Assembly: GCF_017168145.1 (NCBI RefSeq) | Contig: NZ_JADQTL010000010.1 | Span: 620,001 to 684,000 of the forward strand | DNA: 64,000 bases | Reading direction: 5' to 3' | From: Anaerovorax sp. IOR16 | GTDB lineage: Bacteria; Bacillota; Clostridia; Peptostreptococcales; Anaerovoracaceae | Shown: positions 27,630 to 37,128 of the stretch, in pieces | Layout: each line of letters opens with the position of its first letter | Numbering within the stretch: the stretch's first letter is position 1 | Notes under the pieces: model-generated | What the model was told of the DNA's origin: nothing | The model's input: the letters and a program-made list of their open reading frames with translations, nothing else | Database searches by the model: none | Made by a program: the position numbers and the translations under genes

Positions 27630-28787
27630 ATGCCAATGGATACTCAGAAAAAACACGTTGGACAAAAAAATAAGAAATTGAGACAAGGCTATACGACGGG
27701 AACCTGTGCTGCTGCTGCTGCACAGGGCGCCGTCGTTTTTGCTTTTTCCGGAAATATACCGAAAACGGCACACATTCACACGCCTAAGGGAACCGATTTA
27801 GAGCTTACACTTTTGGAAGCGGAAAGAGGTTATACGAAGGAAGGACAGGTTTATGCGACCTGCGCTGTTAAAAAAGACAGCGGTGACGATCCTGATGTGA
27901 CAAATGGTGTTTTAGTATACGCTAAGGTTGTTTTGGAACCGGAAAAAGAAGAGGATGTTTGTCTTATAGGAGGACTGGGTGTAGGAACCGTAACAAAGCC
28001 TGGACTGGCTTGCGCTGTCGGACAACCTGCAATTAATCCAACCCCAAGACATATGATTGAACAACAGATGCGTCAGGCTATAGAAGAGTTTGATTATCAT
28101 GGCCGTGTTACTGTGGAAATTTCTATTCCGGAAGGAATAGAAATTGCAAAACGTACTTATAATCCTAGATTGGGAATTGTAGGAGGTATTTCTGTTCTCG
28201 GTACAAGCGGGATTGTGGAGCCAATGAGTGAACAGGCATTGATTGATACCATTAAGGTAGAAATGAATATGCAAAAAGCGGCCGGCGCAGAGTATCTGCT
28301 TATTACACCGGGTAATTATGGGGAAACCTTTTTAAAGAATACAATGAAGCTGGAGAAGCTTTATACGGTAAAATGCAGTAATTTTCTAGGAGAAGCTTTG
28401 GATTATGCAGAAGAATGTGGCTTTAAAGGAATCCTTCTTGTCGGGCATATAGGAAAATTAGTAAAGGTTGCCGGAGGAATTTTTAATACGCATTCCAAAT
28501 ATGGTGATGCTCGCTTGGAGATTATGTCAGCACATGCAGCTCTGCAGGGGGCACAACAAAAAACCATTGAGGCATTAATGAAATGTCTTACAACGGACGA
28601 TGCCATTTCGGCATTGGATCAAGTACAATTAAGAGAAAAAACGATTAAATCCATTTTGGAAAAGCTAGATTATCATATTAAAGAACGCACTCATAAATCC
28701 ATGGAGATTGGTGCCGTCACCTTTTCTAACCAATATGGATATTTGGGTCAAACAAAAGATGCAGCAAAGCTCATAGAGAGGCTTTAG
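27630..28787 (+). CDS. cbiD: Cobalt-precorrin-5B C1-methyltransferase CbiD
   Basis: A 385-residue CbiD, which methylates C1 of the corrin ring after CbiG has opened the lactone. The N-terminal signature LRQGYTTGTCAAAAAQGAV, then DDPDVTNGVLVYA, NPTPRHMIEQQM and GGISVLGTSGIVEPMSEQA, run along the family in the usual order. The start is taken as ATG 27630 (next ATG 27636 equally possible) behind aggaaagtgag; the longer open frame from 27531 overlaps cbiK and is disfavoured. It is followed by cbiL after 16 bp. Confidence 0.94.
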   Translation: MPMDTQKKHVGQKNKKLRQGYTTGTCAAAAAQGAVVFAFSGNIPKTAHIHTPKGTDLELTLLEAERGYTKEGQVYATCAVKKDSGDDPDVTNGVLVYAKVVLEPEKEEDVCLIGGLGVGTVTKPGLACAVGQPAINPTPRHMIEQQMRQAIEEFDYHGRVTVEISIPEGIEIAKRTYNPRLGIVGGISVLGTSGIVEPMSEQALIDTIKVEMNMQKAAGAEYLLITPGNYGETFLKNTMKLEKLYTVKCSNFLGEALDYAEECGFKGILLVGHIGKLVKVAGGIFNTHSKYGDARLEIMSAHAALQGAQQKTIEALMKCLTTDDAISALDQVQLREKTIKSILEKLDYHIKERTHKSMEIGAVTFSNQYGYLGQTKDAAKLIERL

Positions 28788-28803
28788 AAATGGAGGTCAG
28801 AAT

Positions 28804-29496
28804 ATGGCAAAGTTATATGGTCTTGGGGTAGGACCGGGGGATTCGGAATTAATGACATTAAAGGCAGTTCGACTGATACGTGAGTGTGACATTATTGTTC
28901 TTCCAAAATCAGGTCAGGAAATCAATGCGGCATACACCATCGCAAAGGGAAGCGTACCGGAAATTGATGAAAAAGAATTGATGGAAGTTTCCATGCCAAT
29001 GACTCGAGATAAGGAAAAGCTGATGCAGAGTCATGATTTAGCTGCTGATCAAATTATTGAAAAATTAAAGGAAGGTAAAAATGTTGCATTTTTAACTTTA
29101 GGGGATCCTTCGATTTATTCTACATATATTTATGTCCATGAACGTGTATTGGACAAAGGTCACGAAGCAGAAATCGTACCTGGTATTACTTCCTTCTGTG
29201 CGGTCGCTGCAAGGCTGAATGAAGGCTTAACGGAAGCAGGACAGCCGCTTCATGTGATACCGGCATCCTATGAAGGTAGTGAAGAAGCATTGCAGTTAAC
29301 TGGGACAAAGGTGTTGATGAAAAGTGGAAAATCCATCGGAAGAATAAAAGATCAATTATTAAAGATGGAGCCTTCTCCAAACGTTAAAATGGTAGAACGT
29401 TGTGGAATGGAGGGTGAAAGGGTCTTTCACAATACTGATGAAATCGACGAGAATGCAAGTTATTTTTCCATATTAGTCGTAAAAGACAAGAAGTAA
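28804..29496 (+). CDS. cbiL: Cobalt-precorrin-2 C20-methyltransferase CbiL
   Basis: A 230-residue tetrapyrrole methylase using SAM to methylate C20 of cobalt-factor II/precorrin-2. The first motif KLYGLGVGPGDSELMTLKAV is specific to the CbiL/CobI branch, the central SAM loop is LTLGDPSIYSTY, and the EIVPGITSFCAVAARL motif follows. Length is standard. ATG 28804 follows ggaggtcagaat. It lies between cbiD and cbiF in the riboswitch-controlled run. Confidence 0.94.
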   Translation: MAKLYGLGVGPGDSELMTLKAVRLIRECDIIVLPKSGQEINAAYTIAKGSVPEIDEKELMEVSMPMTRDKEKLMQSHDLAADQIIEKLKEGKNVAFLTLGDPSIYSTYIYVHERVLDKGHEAEIVPGITSFCAVAARLNEGLTEAGQPLHVIPASYEGSEEALQLTGTKVLMKSGKSIGRIKDQLLKMEPSPNVKMVERCGMEGERVFHNTDEIDENASYFSILVVKDKK

Positions 29497-29528
29497 AAGA
29501 GAAGAAATAGAAAAGAGAGGTTTTCATT

Positions 29529-30284
29529 ATGGTACATTTTGTTGGAGCGGGTCCGGGAGCAGCAGATTTAATTACAGTAAGAGGACAGCGTCTTTTGCAA
29601 GAAGCAGACGTAATCATATATGCTGGTTCATTGGTAAACCCAGAACATTTAAAGCTAGCAAAAGAAGGTTGTAAGATTTATGACAGCGCTTCTATGACTT
29701 TAGAGGAAGTAATCACTGTAATGCAAGAAGCAGAAGCGGAAGGAAAGACAACCGTTCGTCTTCACACAGGAGATCCGAGTATTTATGGTGCAATCCGTGA
29801 GCAAATGGATCTATTAGAACCAAAAAAAATTGATTTTGATGTAACACCTGGTGTTAGTTCATTCTTTGGAGCAGCAGCTGCATTGAAAGCAGAATACACC
29901 TTGCCAAATGTTTCGCAGACCGTAATCATTACACGTATGGCCGGAAGAACACCGGTTCCGGAAAAAGAAGAAATTTCTAAGCTGGCATCACACAATGCTA
30001 CAATGGCAATTTTCTTAAGTACAGGGCTTTTAGAACCATTAAGAGAACGTTTGCTTGTTGGCGGATACCGTAAAGATACCCCTGCAGCTATTGTATATAA
30101 GGCAACGTGGCCAGAAGAAAAGGTCTTCTATGGAACAGTAGAAACACTGCCTCAAATAGCGAAAGAAAATAACATAACCAAAACAGCTTTAATTTTGGTA
30201 GGTGAATTTTTGGGTGATACTTATGAACGATCTAAGTTATACGATCCTACCTTTACTCACGAATTTAGAGAGGCGACTAAATAA
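29529..30284 (+). CDS. cbiF: Cobalt-precorrin-4 C11-methyltransferase CbiF
   Basis: A 251-residue tetrapyrrole methylase. It starts VHFVGAGPGAADLITVRG, has the CbiF-type YAGSLVNPEHL segment, the SAM loop LHTGDPSIYGAIREQ and the VTPGVSSFFGAAAAL motif. It methylates C11 of cobalt-precorrin-4. The stop is followed immediately by the hemA ATG with no spacer, so re-initiation is likely there. Confidence 0.95.
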   Translation: MVHFVGAGPGAADLITVRGQRLLQEADVIIYAGSLVNPEHLKLAKEGCKIYDSASMTLEEVITVMQEAEAEGKTTVRLHTGDPSIYGAIREQMDLLEPKKIDFDVTPGVSSFFGAAAALKAEYTLPNVSQTVIITRMAGRTPVPEKEEISKLASHNATMAIFLSTGLLEPLRERLLVGGYRKDTPAAIVYKATWPEEKVFYGTVETLPQIAKENNITKTALILVGEFLGDTYERSKLYDPTFTHEFREATK

Positions 30285-31580
30285 ATGCAAATTACCATGA
30301 TAGGAATTGATCACAGCAAAGCAAGCATTGCTTATCGCGAGCTCTTTTCCTTTACCAAAACCGGAGCAATGGATGCGATGAAACGCATCAAGAAAGAGTT
30401 TGAACTTTCAGGTTGTGTGTTGCTATCTACATGCAATCGTACAGAGCTTTGGGTTAGTAGCGGGAAAAAATCTCATATATCGCCCTATGATATGCTGTGT
30501 GAAGTCAAGGAAATTGATCGAACTCAATATGGAGAGTTCTTTGTTGAGAGAAAGGGCGAAGCAGCCGTTGATCACTTATTAAAATTAGCCTGTGGCTTAA
30601 ATTCCAAAATATTTGGAGAGGATCAGATTATTTCTCAGGTAAGAGAAGCATTGGCACTATCCAGAAAATGTGGCTGTGAGGATATGGTTTTAGAAAAGGT
30701 ATTTCAAACAGCCATTGCAGCTGCGAAGAAAGTTAAATCGACAGTAAAGTTAACTGTAGTTGACCAGTCTACTGCATACAAAGGTGTACAGCTTTTAAAA
30801 GAGCAACTGGGAAGTTTAAAGGATATTCGTTGTTTGATTATTGGAAATGGTCAAATGGGGAAATTGGTTGCCAATACTTTAACTTCACAAGGGGCAGACG
30901 TAACGATGACTTTGCGTAAGCGAATTCATGGTCAGGAAGAGCATGGTTCCATTATACCGGAACATTGTAAGATGTTACCGTACGAAGAACGATATTCTGC
31001 ATTGGAACAATCACAGGTAGTAATTAGTGCAACATTAAGCCCTCACTTTACTTTGAAACGGGATGAAGTGGAAGGCCTCCTTTTCGAAGAAAAGAAACGT
31101 ATTTGGCTGGATTTAGCAGTACCGAGAGATATCGATCCTTGTATCAATGGATTATGCGGAGTTTCCATTTACGACATTGATACGATGGGTCAAACGGATT
31201 GTAACAGTGCGAATGATTTGCAGGTAAAAAAAGCGGTAGATATTTTAGAAGAATATGCCCAAGGCATTGCCAGATGGTTTGCTTTTCGTAAACAAGTGCC
31301 ACAGATTAAACACATAACAGAACTTGCAGCTGAGGATACAAGGTGCCGATTAGGAGATCCGATCGAATCGCTTGTACTCGATCAAAAAGAAGAGCAATCA
31401 CTTACGAAAGCAATCGAAGCGGCAACAGAACGATCAGTAGGTAAGTTGTTATATGGACTTCGAGACACTTTATCTCCGGATTTATGGCAGATTTGTATGA
31501 ATGCATTGGAAGAAGCTGCAGAAAAGGATACATTAAAAACAGGATCGAAAAAAGATCGATATGAAGGGAAACGAAAATGA
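30285..31580 (+). CDS. hemA: Glutamyl-tRNA reductase
   Basis: A 431-residue HemA, which reduces glutamyl-tRNA(Glu) to glutamate-1-semialdehyde with NADPH, the first committed step of tetrapyrrole synthesis. The N-terminal ITMIGIDHSKASIAYRE and catalytic C50 in LLSTCNRTELW are clear. The NADPH domain contains LIIGNGQMGKLVANTL, in place of the more usual GAGEM form. Unlike some clostridial HemA proteins it carries no C-terminal precorrin-2 dehydrogenase domain; here that domain is fused to CbiJ two genes downstream. It overlaps cbiH by four bases (ATGA). Confidence 0.94.
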   Translation: MQITMIGIDHSKASIAYRELFSFTKTGAMDAMKRIKKEFELSGCVLLSTCNRTELWVSSGKKSHISPYDMLCEVKEIDRTQYGEFFVERKGEAAVDHLLKLACGLNSKIFGEDQIISQVREALALSRKCGCEDMVLEKVFQTAIAAAKKVKSTVKLTVVDQSTAYKGVQLLKEQLGSLKDIRCLIIGNGQMGKLVANTLTSQGADVTMTLRKRIHGQEEHGSIIPEHCKMLPYEERYSALEQSQVVISATLSPHFTLKRDEVEGLLFEEKKRIWLDLAVPRDIDPCINGLCGVSIYDIDTMGQTDCNSANDLQVKKAVDILEEYAQGIARWFAFRKQVPQIKHITELAAEDTRCRLGDPIESLVLDQKEEQSLTKAIEAATERSVGKLLYGLRDTLSPDLWQICMNALEEAAEKDTLKTGSKKDRYEGKRK

Positions 31581-32302
31581 AAGTATATGTAGTAGGATTA
31601 GGTCCGGGTGGATTTGAGCAAATGACACAAAAAGCAGTAGCCGTACTTGAAGAGAGTCAAGTGATTGCAGGTTACGATGTATACATTGATTTAATTAGAG
31701 AAAAATTTAGTCATAAAACATTATTATCTACCCCTATGAAAAAAGAAGTAGATCGTTGTCATCTTGCCATTCAAGAAGCATTAAAGGGACAGGTTGTTTC
31801 CATGGTTTGCAGTGGAGATGCTGGAGTTTATGGCATGGCAGGATTGATGTATGAGGTAGCACAGGAATATGAACCTGTGGAAATTGAAGTGGTTTCCGGA
31901 ATCACAGCTGCTTGCAGCGGTGCTGCCGTTTTAGGAGCGCCATTGATTCATGACTTTGCAGTTATTAGCTTGAGCGATCTTCTTACACCATGGGAATTAA
32001 TTGAAAAACGTCTGGATTGTGCGGGAGCAGCGGATTTTGTTCTATGTCTGTACAACCCATCCAGTAAGAAAAGACACGATTATTTGCAAAAGGCTTGCGA
32101 TATTATATTACGTCACAGAGATCCAAATACGGTCGCTGGATTTGTGCAGAACATTGGAAGAGACGGCGAAAAAGGAACCATCGTTAGCTTACAGGAGTTA
32201 CGTGACACGCAGGTAGACATGTTTACTACTGTGTATATTGGAAATTCGATGACAAAAGAGATTGCAGGGAAAATGGTAACACCAAGAGGTTATCGTCTTT
32301 AA
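31577..32302 (+). CDS. cbiH: Cobalt-precorrin-3 C17-methyltransferase CbiH
   Basis: A 241-residue tetrapyrrole methylase that methylates C17 and contracts the ring to give cobalt-precorrin-4. The first motif is VVGLGPGGFEQMTQKAV, the SAM loop is VCSGDAGVYGMAGLMYE and the next motif is VVSGITAACSGAAVLGAPL, followed by HDFAVISLSDLLTPWE, which is typical for CbiH/CobJ. ATG 31577 overlaps the hemA stop. No extra C-terminal domain is present. Confidence 0.95.
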   Translation: MKVYVVGLGPGGFEQMTQKAVAVLEESQVIAGYDVYIDLIREKFSHKTLLSTPMKKEVDRCHLAIQEALKGQVVSMVCSGDAGVYGMAGLMYEVAQEYEPVEIEVVSGITAACSGAAVLGAPLIHDFAVISLSDLLTPWELIEKRLDCAGAADFVLCLYNPSSKKRHDYLQKACDIILRHRDPNTVAGFVQNIGRDGEKGTIVSLQELRDTQVDMFTTVYIGNSMTKEIAGKMVTPRGYRL

Positions 32303-32323
32303 AAAATGAGATTGGAGGATGCT

Positions 32324-33721
32324 ATGCCGAAATTATTAATATTTGCAGGAACAACCGAAGGACGGCATTTGGTAGAAATTCTTTCTAAAAATAAGGAGCT
32401 TCAAGTTTTTGCTTCAGTCGCTACGGAATATGGAAAGGCATTGCTACCGGATGGCATTCCCAATGTCACAATAAAATCAGGGCGTATGCTACCAGAAGAA
32501 ATGGAAGGCTTTCTAAAAAAAGAGTGTTTTGATTTGGTGATTGATACAACCCATCCTTATGCGGTTATCGTGACCAAAAATATTAAAGAAGCCTGTGAAA
32601 AAACAAATACAACGTATGTAAGATTATTGCGTGAATCAACGAATCTTATAAAAGAAAACAGTAATCAAATCGAAAACAGTGAGAGTCAATTAAAGGACCA
32701 GACAAAATTAATCTATGTAGAAAATACAATAAAAGCAGCAGAGTATCTGGATAAAACAGAAGGATCCGTTCTGCTAACGACGGGAAGTAAGGAGTTAGAA
32801 GCGTTTACAAAAATTAAGGATTACAAAGAAAGATTGTATCCTAGAGTACTTCCTACTCCGGAAGTTTTACAAAAATGTTTTGATTTGGGTTATGAAGGAA
32901 AGCGTTTGATTTGTATGCAGGGTCCGTTTTCTTATGAGATGAATTGCGCTTTGCTTAAAAAAACAAAAGCATCTTATATGGTTACAAAGGACTCAGGAAA
33001 AGTCGGAGGCTTTGATGAAAAGTACCAAGCAGCTATGGACATGGGAGTTCCCATTATTTTAATAGGAAGAAAAATAGAAGAGCAGGGACTTTCACTTCAA
33101 GAAGTTTTAATGCTTATAAAGAGAACTTTTAATTTAGAGTTTGAAATAGAAATTCCTGTAGTAAAGATTTCAGAAAAAGAGGTTCCGAAAAAGGTAACAT
33201 TGGAAAAAGAGAAAATGAATGGATGGTTTCCTTTGTTTATGAACCTAGCAGGGAAAACCGTCACGGTAATCGGAGGAGGAGCCATAGCAAAGAGGCGTGT
33301 TAAAACGTTAGCTGCTTTTTCCTGTAATATAACTGTCATTGCAAAAGAAGCTGACTCATTTTTTCTCGAAATGCAAAAAGAGAACCGGCTGAATTTGATA
33401 ATGAAAGAATTTGAGCCGGAAGATATAAAAGATGCAATGTTGGTGATTGCAGCGACAAATGATCGATCTACTAATCATAACATTGCAGAAATTTGCAAAC
33501 AAAGGCATATACTTATAAATGTAGTTGATTGCAAAGAAGAATGTGATTTTTATTTTCCTGGTATCGTTCAAAAAGGAGATTTAACGATAGGCATCACTGC
33601 AGGAGGAAAAGATCATGGATTGGCTAAGTCGGCAACGGCAGCATTAAAAATGTATCTGGAGAATTGGGACCGTTCGTCGGCCAAACTGGAGGAAAACGAA
33701 AATGGAACGAAGAAAAATTAG
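32324..33721 (+). CDS. cbiJ-sirC: Fusion of cobalt-precorrin-6A reductase (CbiJ) and precorrin-2 dehydrogenase (SirC)
   Basis: A 465-residue bifunctional protein. Residues 1-~255 are CbiJ (LLIFAGTTEGRHLVEILSKN, DLVIDTTHPYAVIVTKNI, GFDEKYQAAMDMGVPIILI), which reduces cobalt-precorrin-6A. Residues ~300-465 are a CysG/Met8-N-like NAD-dependent dehydrogenase (VTVIGGGAIAKRRVKTLAAF, LVIAATNDRSTNHNIAEICK, VDCKEECDFYFPGI), which oxidises precorrin-2 to sirohydrochlorin for CbiK. The ~45-residue linker is Lys/Glu-rich. ATG 32324 has ttggagga just upstream; ATG 32306 is disfavoured. It overlaps hemC by 20 bp. Confidence 0.9.
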   Translation: MPKLLIFAGTTEGRHLVEILSKNKELQVFASVATEYGKALLPDGIPNVTIKSGRMLPEEMEGFLKKECFDLVIDTTHPYAVIVTKNIKEACEKTNTTYVRLLRESTNLIKENSNQIENSESQLKDQTKLIYVENTIKAAEYLDKTEGSVLLTTGSKELEAFTKIKDYKERLYPRVLPTPEVLQKCFDLGYEGKRLICMQGPFSYEMNCALLKKTKASYMVTKDSGKVGGFDEKYQAAMDMGVPIILIGRKIEEQGLSLQEVLMLIKRTFNLEFEIEIPVVKISEKEVPKKVTLEKEKMNGWFPLFMNLAGKTVTVIGGGAIAKRRVKTLAAFSCNITVIAKEADSFFLEMQKENRLNLIMKEFEPEDIKDAMLVIAATNDRSTNHNIAEICKQRHILINVVDCKEECDFYFPGIVQKGDLTIGITAGGKDHGLAKSATAALKMYLENWDRSSAKLEENENGTKKN

Positions 33722-34604
33722 AATCGGCAGCAGAGAAAGCAAGCTGGCGGTCATACAATCTCAAATGGTTATGGATTTGATTCATCAGCATCATCCAGAA
33801 ATTGAACTGGAATTGGTGACGATGAAGACCACCGGAGACATTATATTAGATAAAACTCTGGATAAAATCGGAGGCAAAGGTCTTTTTGTGAAAGAATTGG
33901 ATAAAGCTCTTTTAGAAGGAAAGATTGATTTATCCGTACATAGCTTAAAAGATATGCCTATGGAAGTTCCTGAAACGATACCACTGGTCGGTTTTTCGAA
34001 AAGAGAGAATCCTGTAGATGCATTGGTGCTTCCCAAAGGTGTAACGGAAGTAAATCCGTCAAAGCCGATTGGAAGTTCAAGCCGTAGAAGAAATTTGCAG
34101 CTTGCGGAGCTATATCCGGAACATGAAACAAAAAGTGTACGTGGAAATGTCATTACAAGGCTATCAAAATTAGACAATGGCGAATTCGGTGCATTGATTT
34201 TAGCGTATGCCGGCTTAGAGAGACTTGGACTTTCTGACCGAGTAAGTCGAGCGTTTTCCCCTGAAGAAATGATTCCGGCTGCAGGACAGGGTATTTTAGC
34301 GATTCAAGGAAGAGCGGGAGAAAACTATGATTTTTTGGATTGTGTTCGGGATGAAAATGCAGAATTTGAGGCATTAGCAGAAAGAGCTTTTGTTCGTTAT
34401 TTGGATGGCGGATGCAGTTCCCCGATTGGTGCATTTGCACACGTCATAGATTCTGAAATTAAAATACGAGGTCTTTATTATAATGAAGAAAGTGGGCAGT
34501 ACCGAATCGGTGAAACCGCCGGAGTGAAGGAAGACGGTGAAAAGCTAGCAGTGGCACTTGCCAAACGTTTGAAAGAAGAGGAGTCAACATGGACAAGAAA
34601 ATAA
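33702..34604 (+). CDS. hemC: Porphobilinogen deaminase (hydroxymethylbilane synthase)
   Basis: A 300-residue HemC that assembles four porphobilinogens into hydroxymethylbilane. The start RKIRIGSRESKLAVIQSQMV is standard. C238 in YLDGGCSSPIGAFA is the dipyrromethane cofactor attachment site. The basic substrate-binding segment GSSSRRRNLQLAELYP is intact. ATG 33702 lies inside the end of cbiJ-sirC, with actggagg upstream. The 3' end overlaps cobA-hemD by 16 bp, so this block is tightly coupled. Confidence 0.95.
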   Translation: MERRKIRIGSRESKLAVIQSQMVMDLIHQHHPEIELELVTMKTTGDIILDKTLDKIGGKGLFVKELDKALLEGKIDLSVHSLKDMPMEVPETIPLVGFSKRENPVDALVLPKGVTEVNPSKPIGSSSRRRNLQLAELYPEHETKSVRGNVITRLSKLDNGEFGALILAYAGLERLGLSDRVSRAFSPEEMIPAAGQGILAIQGRAGENYDFLDCVRDENAEFEALAERAFVRYLDGGCSSPIGAFAHVIDSEIKIRGLYYNEESGQYRIGETAGVKEDGEKLAVALAKRLKEEESTWTRK

Positions 34605-36151
34605 ATAGGCAAAATGCAATGGATAATGAAAGGATTGCTGGCGGAAAAGTCTGGCTAGTAGGTGCTGGTCCGTCCGATGCAGGTTTGTTTACTTTACGTG
34701 GGAAGGCTGTTTTGGAGCAAGCGGATGTTGTTGTGTATGATAAGCTTGTTGGGCAAGGTGTATTAGGATTGATTCCTTCCGGTGTGGAACTTATCCCGGT
34801 TGGAAAGGTTTCTGGATATCATCCCACTCCACAGTATCGAATCAACGAGATACTTTTGGAAGAAGCATTAAAAGGGAAAAAAGTAGTTCGTTTAAAGGGC
34901 GGAGACCCGTTTGTATTTGGACGCGGCGGTGAAGAGCTTGAACTATTGTGTGAGCATGACATTCCATTTGAAATTGTACCTGGAATCACATCGGCAATTT
35001 CAGTCCCTGCTTACAATGGTATCCCTGTAACGCATCGAGATTTTTGTTCCTCATTGCATATCATAACAGGGCATACGAAAAAATTGGAAGAAGCGGAAGT
35101 GGATTATGAAGCATTGGTGAAAGTAGGGGGAACGATGATTTTCCTTATGGGTGTCAGTGCTATGCCGAAAATATGCAAAGGCCTTTTAGATGCAGGAATG
35201 CGGAAGAATATGCCGGCAGCCATTTTAGAGAGAGGGACTACAGCTCATCAGAGACGTGTTGTATCTGATTTAACCAACTTACCGAAAGATGCGGAAAAAG
35301 CAGGAATCCAAACACCTGCAATCATTGTTGTTGGTGAAGTTTGCAGTTTGGCAGATCAATTTCATTGGGCAGAGGATCGTCCATTGGGAGGCTTGAAGAT
35401 TGCTGTCACAAGGCCAAAGGATCGCAATTCCACTTTGGCATCCATGCTGTCCAACTTAGGGGCGGAGGTTGTACTTTTACCAACCATTGAAACGGAAGCA
35501 ATATTAGAAAATACAGCTCTAAGAGAAAACTTAGAAAAAATACATCAATACAAATGGGTCGCTTTTACAAGTCCTGCCGGAGTTAAAGTGTTTTATGATG
35601 AAATGCGAAAAATGCACATGGACATTCGTAGCTTAAGCGGTTTAAAATTTGCAGTAATTGGTGCAGGAACCAGAAAAGCTGTTGAGGAAAAAGGTATCAT
35701 TGTAGATTTAATGCCTGATGTATACAGTGGTGAAGCATTGGGACAAGCTTTAGCAATACAATTAAAAAAAGAAGAAAAAGAAGGTAAAAAACCATCCTTA
35801 TTATTGCCAAGAGCGAGAATTGGTACAGAGGAAGTAACGCGTCCTATGGATGAGGCAGGTATTTCTTATACAGACCTTCCGATTTATGAAACCATAGACA
35901 TGGAATCAAATGGTATGGTTACTTATGACGATTCCGTAGATTATGTGGCATTTACCAGTGCTTCAACTGTACGTGGCTTTGTAAAAATGCATCCTGATAT
36001 TGATTATACTAAGGTGGAGGCTGTTTGCATCGGTGAACAGACTGCAGCTCAGGCAGAATCATTTAATATGAAAATAACAATAGCCGAAAAAGCAACAATG
36101 GAAAGCATGGTTGAATGCTTCTTACGCAGAAAGGAAGGAATGAAATCATGA
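34589..36151 (+). CDS. cobA-hemD: Fusion of uroporphyrinogen-III C-methyltransferase (CobA) and uroporphyrinogen-III synthase (HemD)
   Basis: A 520-residue bifunctional protein. Residues ~10-255 are the SAM uroporphyrinogen-III methyltransferase (KVWLVGAGPSDAGLFTLRGK, VVRLKGGDPFVFGRGGEELE, VPGITSAISVPAYNGIPVTH), making precorrin-2. Residues ~265-520 are HemD (GLKIAVTRPKDRNSTLASML, KWVAFTSPAGVKVFYDEM, VDYVAFTSASTVRGFV), which closes and inverts ring D. The fusion is frequent in Clostridia and channels substrate to corrinoids or siroheme. Its stop overlaps the cbiB start (ATGA). Confidence 0.95.
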   Translation: MDKKINRQNAMDNERIAGGKVWLVGAGPSDAGLFTLRGKAVLEQADVVVYDKLVGQGVLGLIPSGVELIPVGKVSGYHPTPQYRINEILLEEALKGKKVVRLKGGDPFVFGRGGEELELLCEHDIPFEIVPGITSAISVPAYNGIPVTHRDFCSSLHIITGHTKKLEEAEVDYEALVKVGGTMIFLMGVSAMPKICKGLLDAGMRKNMPAAILERGTTAHQRRVVSDLTNLPKDAEKAGIQTPAIIVVGEVCSLADQFHWAEDRPLGGLKIAVTRPKDRNSTLASMLSNLGAEVVLLPTIETEAILENTALRENLEKIHQYKWVAFTSPAGVKVFYDEMRKMHMDIRSLSGLKFAVIGAGTRKAVEEKGIIVDLMPDVYSGEALGQALAIQLKKEEKEGKKPSLLLPRARIGTEEVTRPMDEAGISYTDLPIYETIDMESNGMVTYDDSVDYVAFTSASTVRGFVKMHPDIDYTKVEAVCIGEQTAAQAESFNMKITIAEKATMESMVECFLRRKEGMKS

Positions 36152-37128
36152 TTCCCTTTCTCACACAATCTATGATTGCCTTGGGTGTGGGATTCTTGTT
36201 GGATTTAGTCTTTGGTGACCCGTATTTTATGCCTCATCCGATTCGGTTGATTGGAAAAGCCATTGAGGTTGGAGAAAAAATAACGCGTAGTTGTTTTAAT
36301 GAAACGCCGCAAGGACAAATGGCGGCAGGTACGGTGCTTGCACTTTGCATGATGATCCTTTCATTTGGAATTCCTTTTGGGATTCTATGGATTTGTACAC
36401 AAGTTAACGCTTTGCTTTCTCTTGCTGTTCAAAGCTTTATGTGTTATCAAATACTGGCAATTAAGTCTTTAAAAACAGAGAGTACAAAGGTATATGCAAA
36501 ATTAGCGGACAACGATTTAAAGGGGGCAAGGTATCAGGTTTCGATGATTGTCGGAAGAGATACCGAAAATTTAAGTATGCAGCAGGTGGCGAAAGCTACG
36601 GTAGAAACCATTGCGGAAAATACCTCAGACGGAACCGTTGCACCTTTGATATTCTTAGCAGTCGGAGGTGCGCCACTTGGCTTTTTATATAAATCCATTA
36701 ATACTATGGATTCGATGATTGGTTATAAAAACGATCGGTATTTATACTTTGGGCGTTTTGCCGCAAAACTGGATGATGTGGCAAATTATATACCGGCAAG
36801 AGTTTCCGCCCTTATAATGATTTTGGCATCACTCGTTTTAGGAATGGATTATAAAAATGCATTTCATATTTTTTTAAGAGATCGTTATAACCATGCCAGC
36901 CCGAATAGTGCACAGACAGAAGCTGTATGCGCAGGCGCATTGCAAATACAGTTGGCAGGAGATGCTTATTATTTTGGAAAGCTTTATAAAAAGAAGAGCA
37001 TTGGCGATGCGATTCGTCCCATTGAATATGAGGACATTGCCAGAGCCAACCGCCTTTTGTATGGTACGGCATGGATCAGTACAGTGCTATGTTTATTAGG
37101 AATGGGAGTAATACAATGGCTGATTTAA
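36148..37128 (+). CDS. cbiB: Adenosylcobinamide-phosphate synthase CbiB
   Basis: A 326-residue polytopic membrane protein that joins the aminopropanol phosphate linker (from CobD) to adenosylcobyric acid. Conserved segments are DLVFGDPYFMPHPIRLIGKA near the N terminus, VETIAENTSDGTVAPLIF, NTMDSMIGYKNDRYLYFGRF and RDRYNHASPNSAQTEAVCAG. ATG 36148 overlaps the preceding stop and has aaggaagg upstream; the ATG-less extension to 36115 is disfavoured. It overlaps cobD by 13 bp. Confidence 0.95.
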   Translation: MIPFLTQSMIALGVGFLLDLVFGDPYFMPHPIRLIGKAIEVGEKITRSCFNETPQGQMAAGTVLALCMMILSFGIPFGILWICTQVNALLSLAVQSFMCYQILAIKSLKTESTKVYAKLADNDLKGARYQVSMIVGRDTENLSMQQVAKATVETIAENTSDGTVAPLIFLAVGGAPLGFLYKSINTMDSMIGYKNDRYLYFGRFAAKLDDVANYIPARVSALIMILASLVLGMDYKNAFHIFLRDRYNHASPNSAQTEAVCAGALQIQLAGDAYYFGKLYKKKSIGDAIRPIEYEDIARANRLLYGTAWISTVLCLLGMGVIQWLI

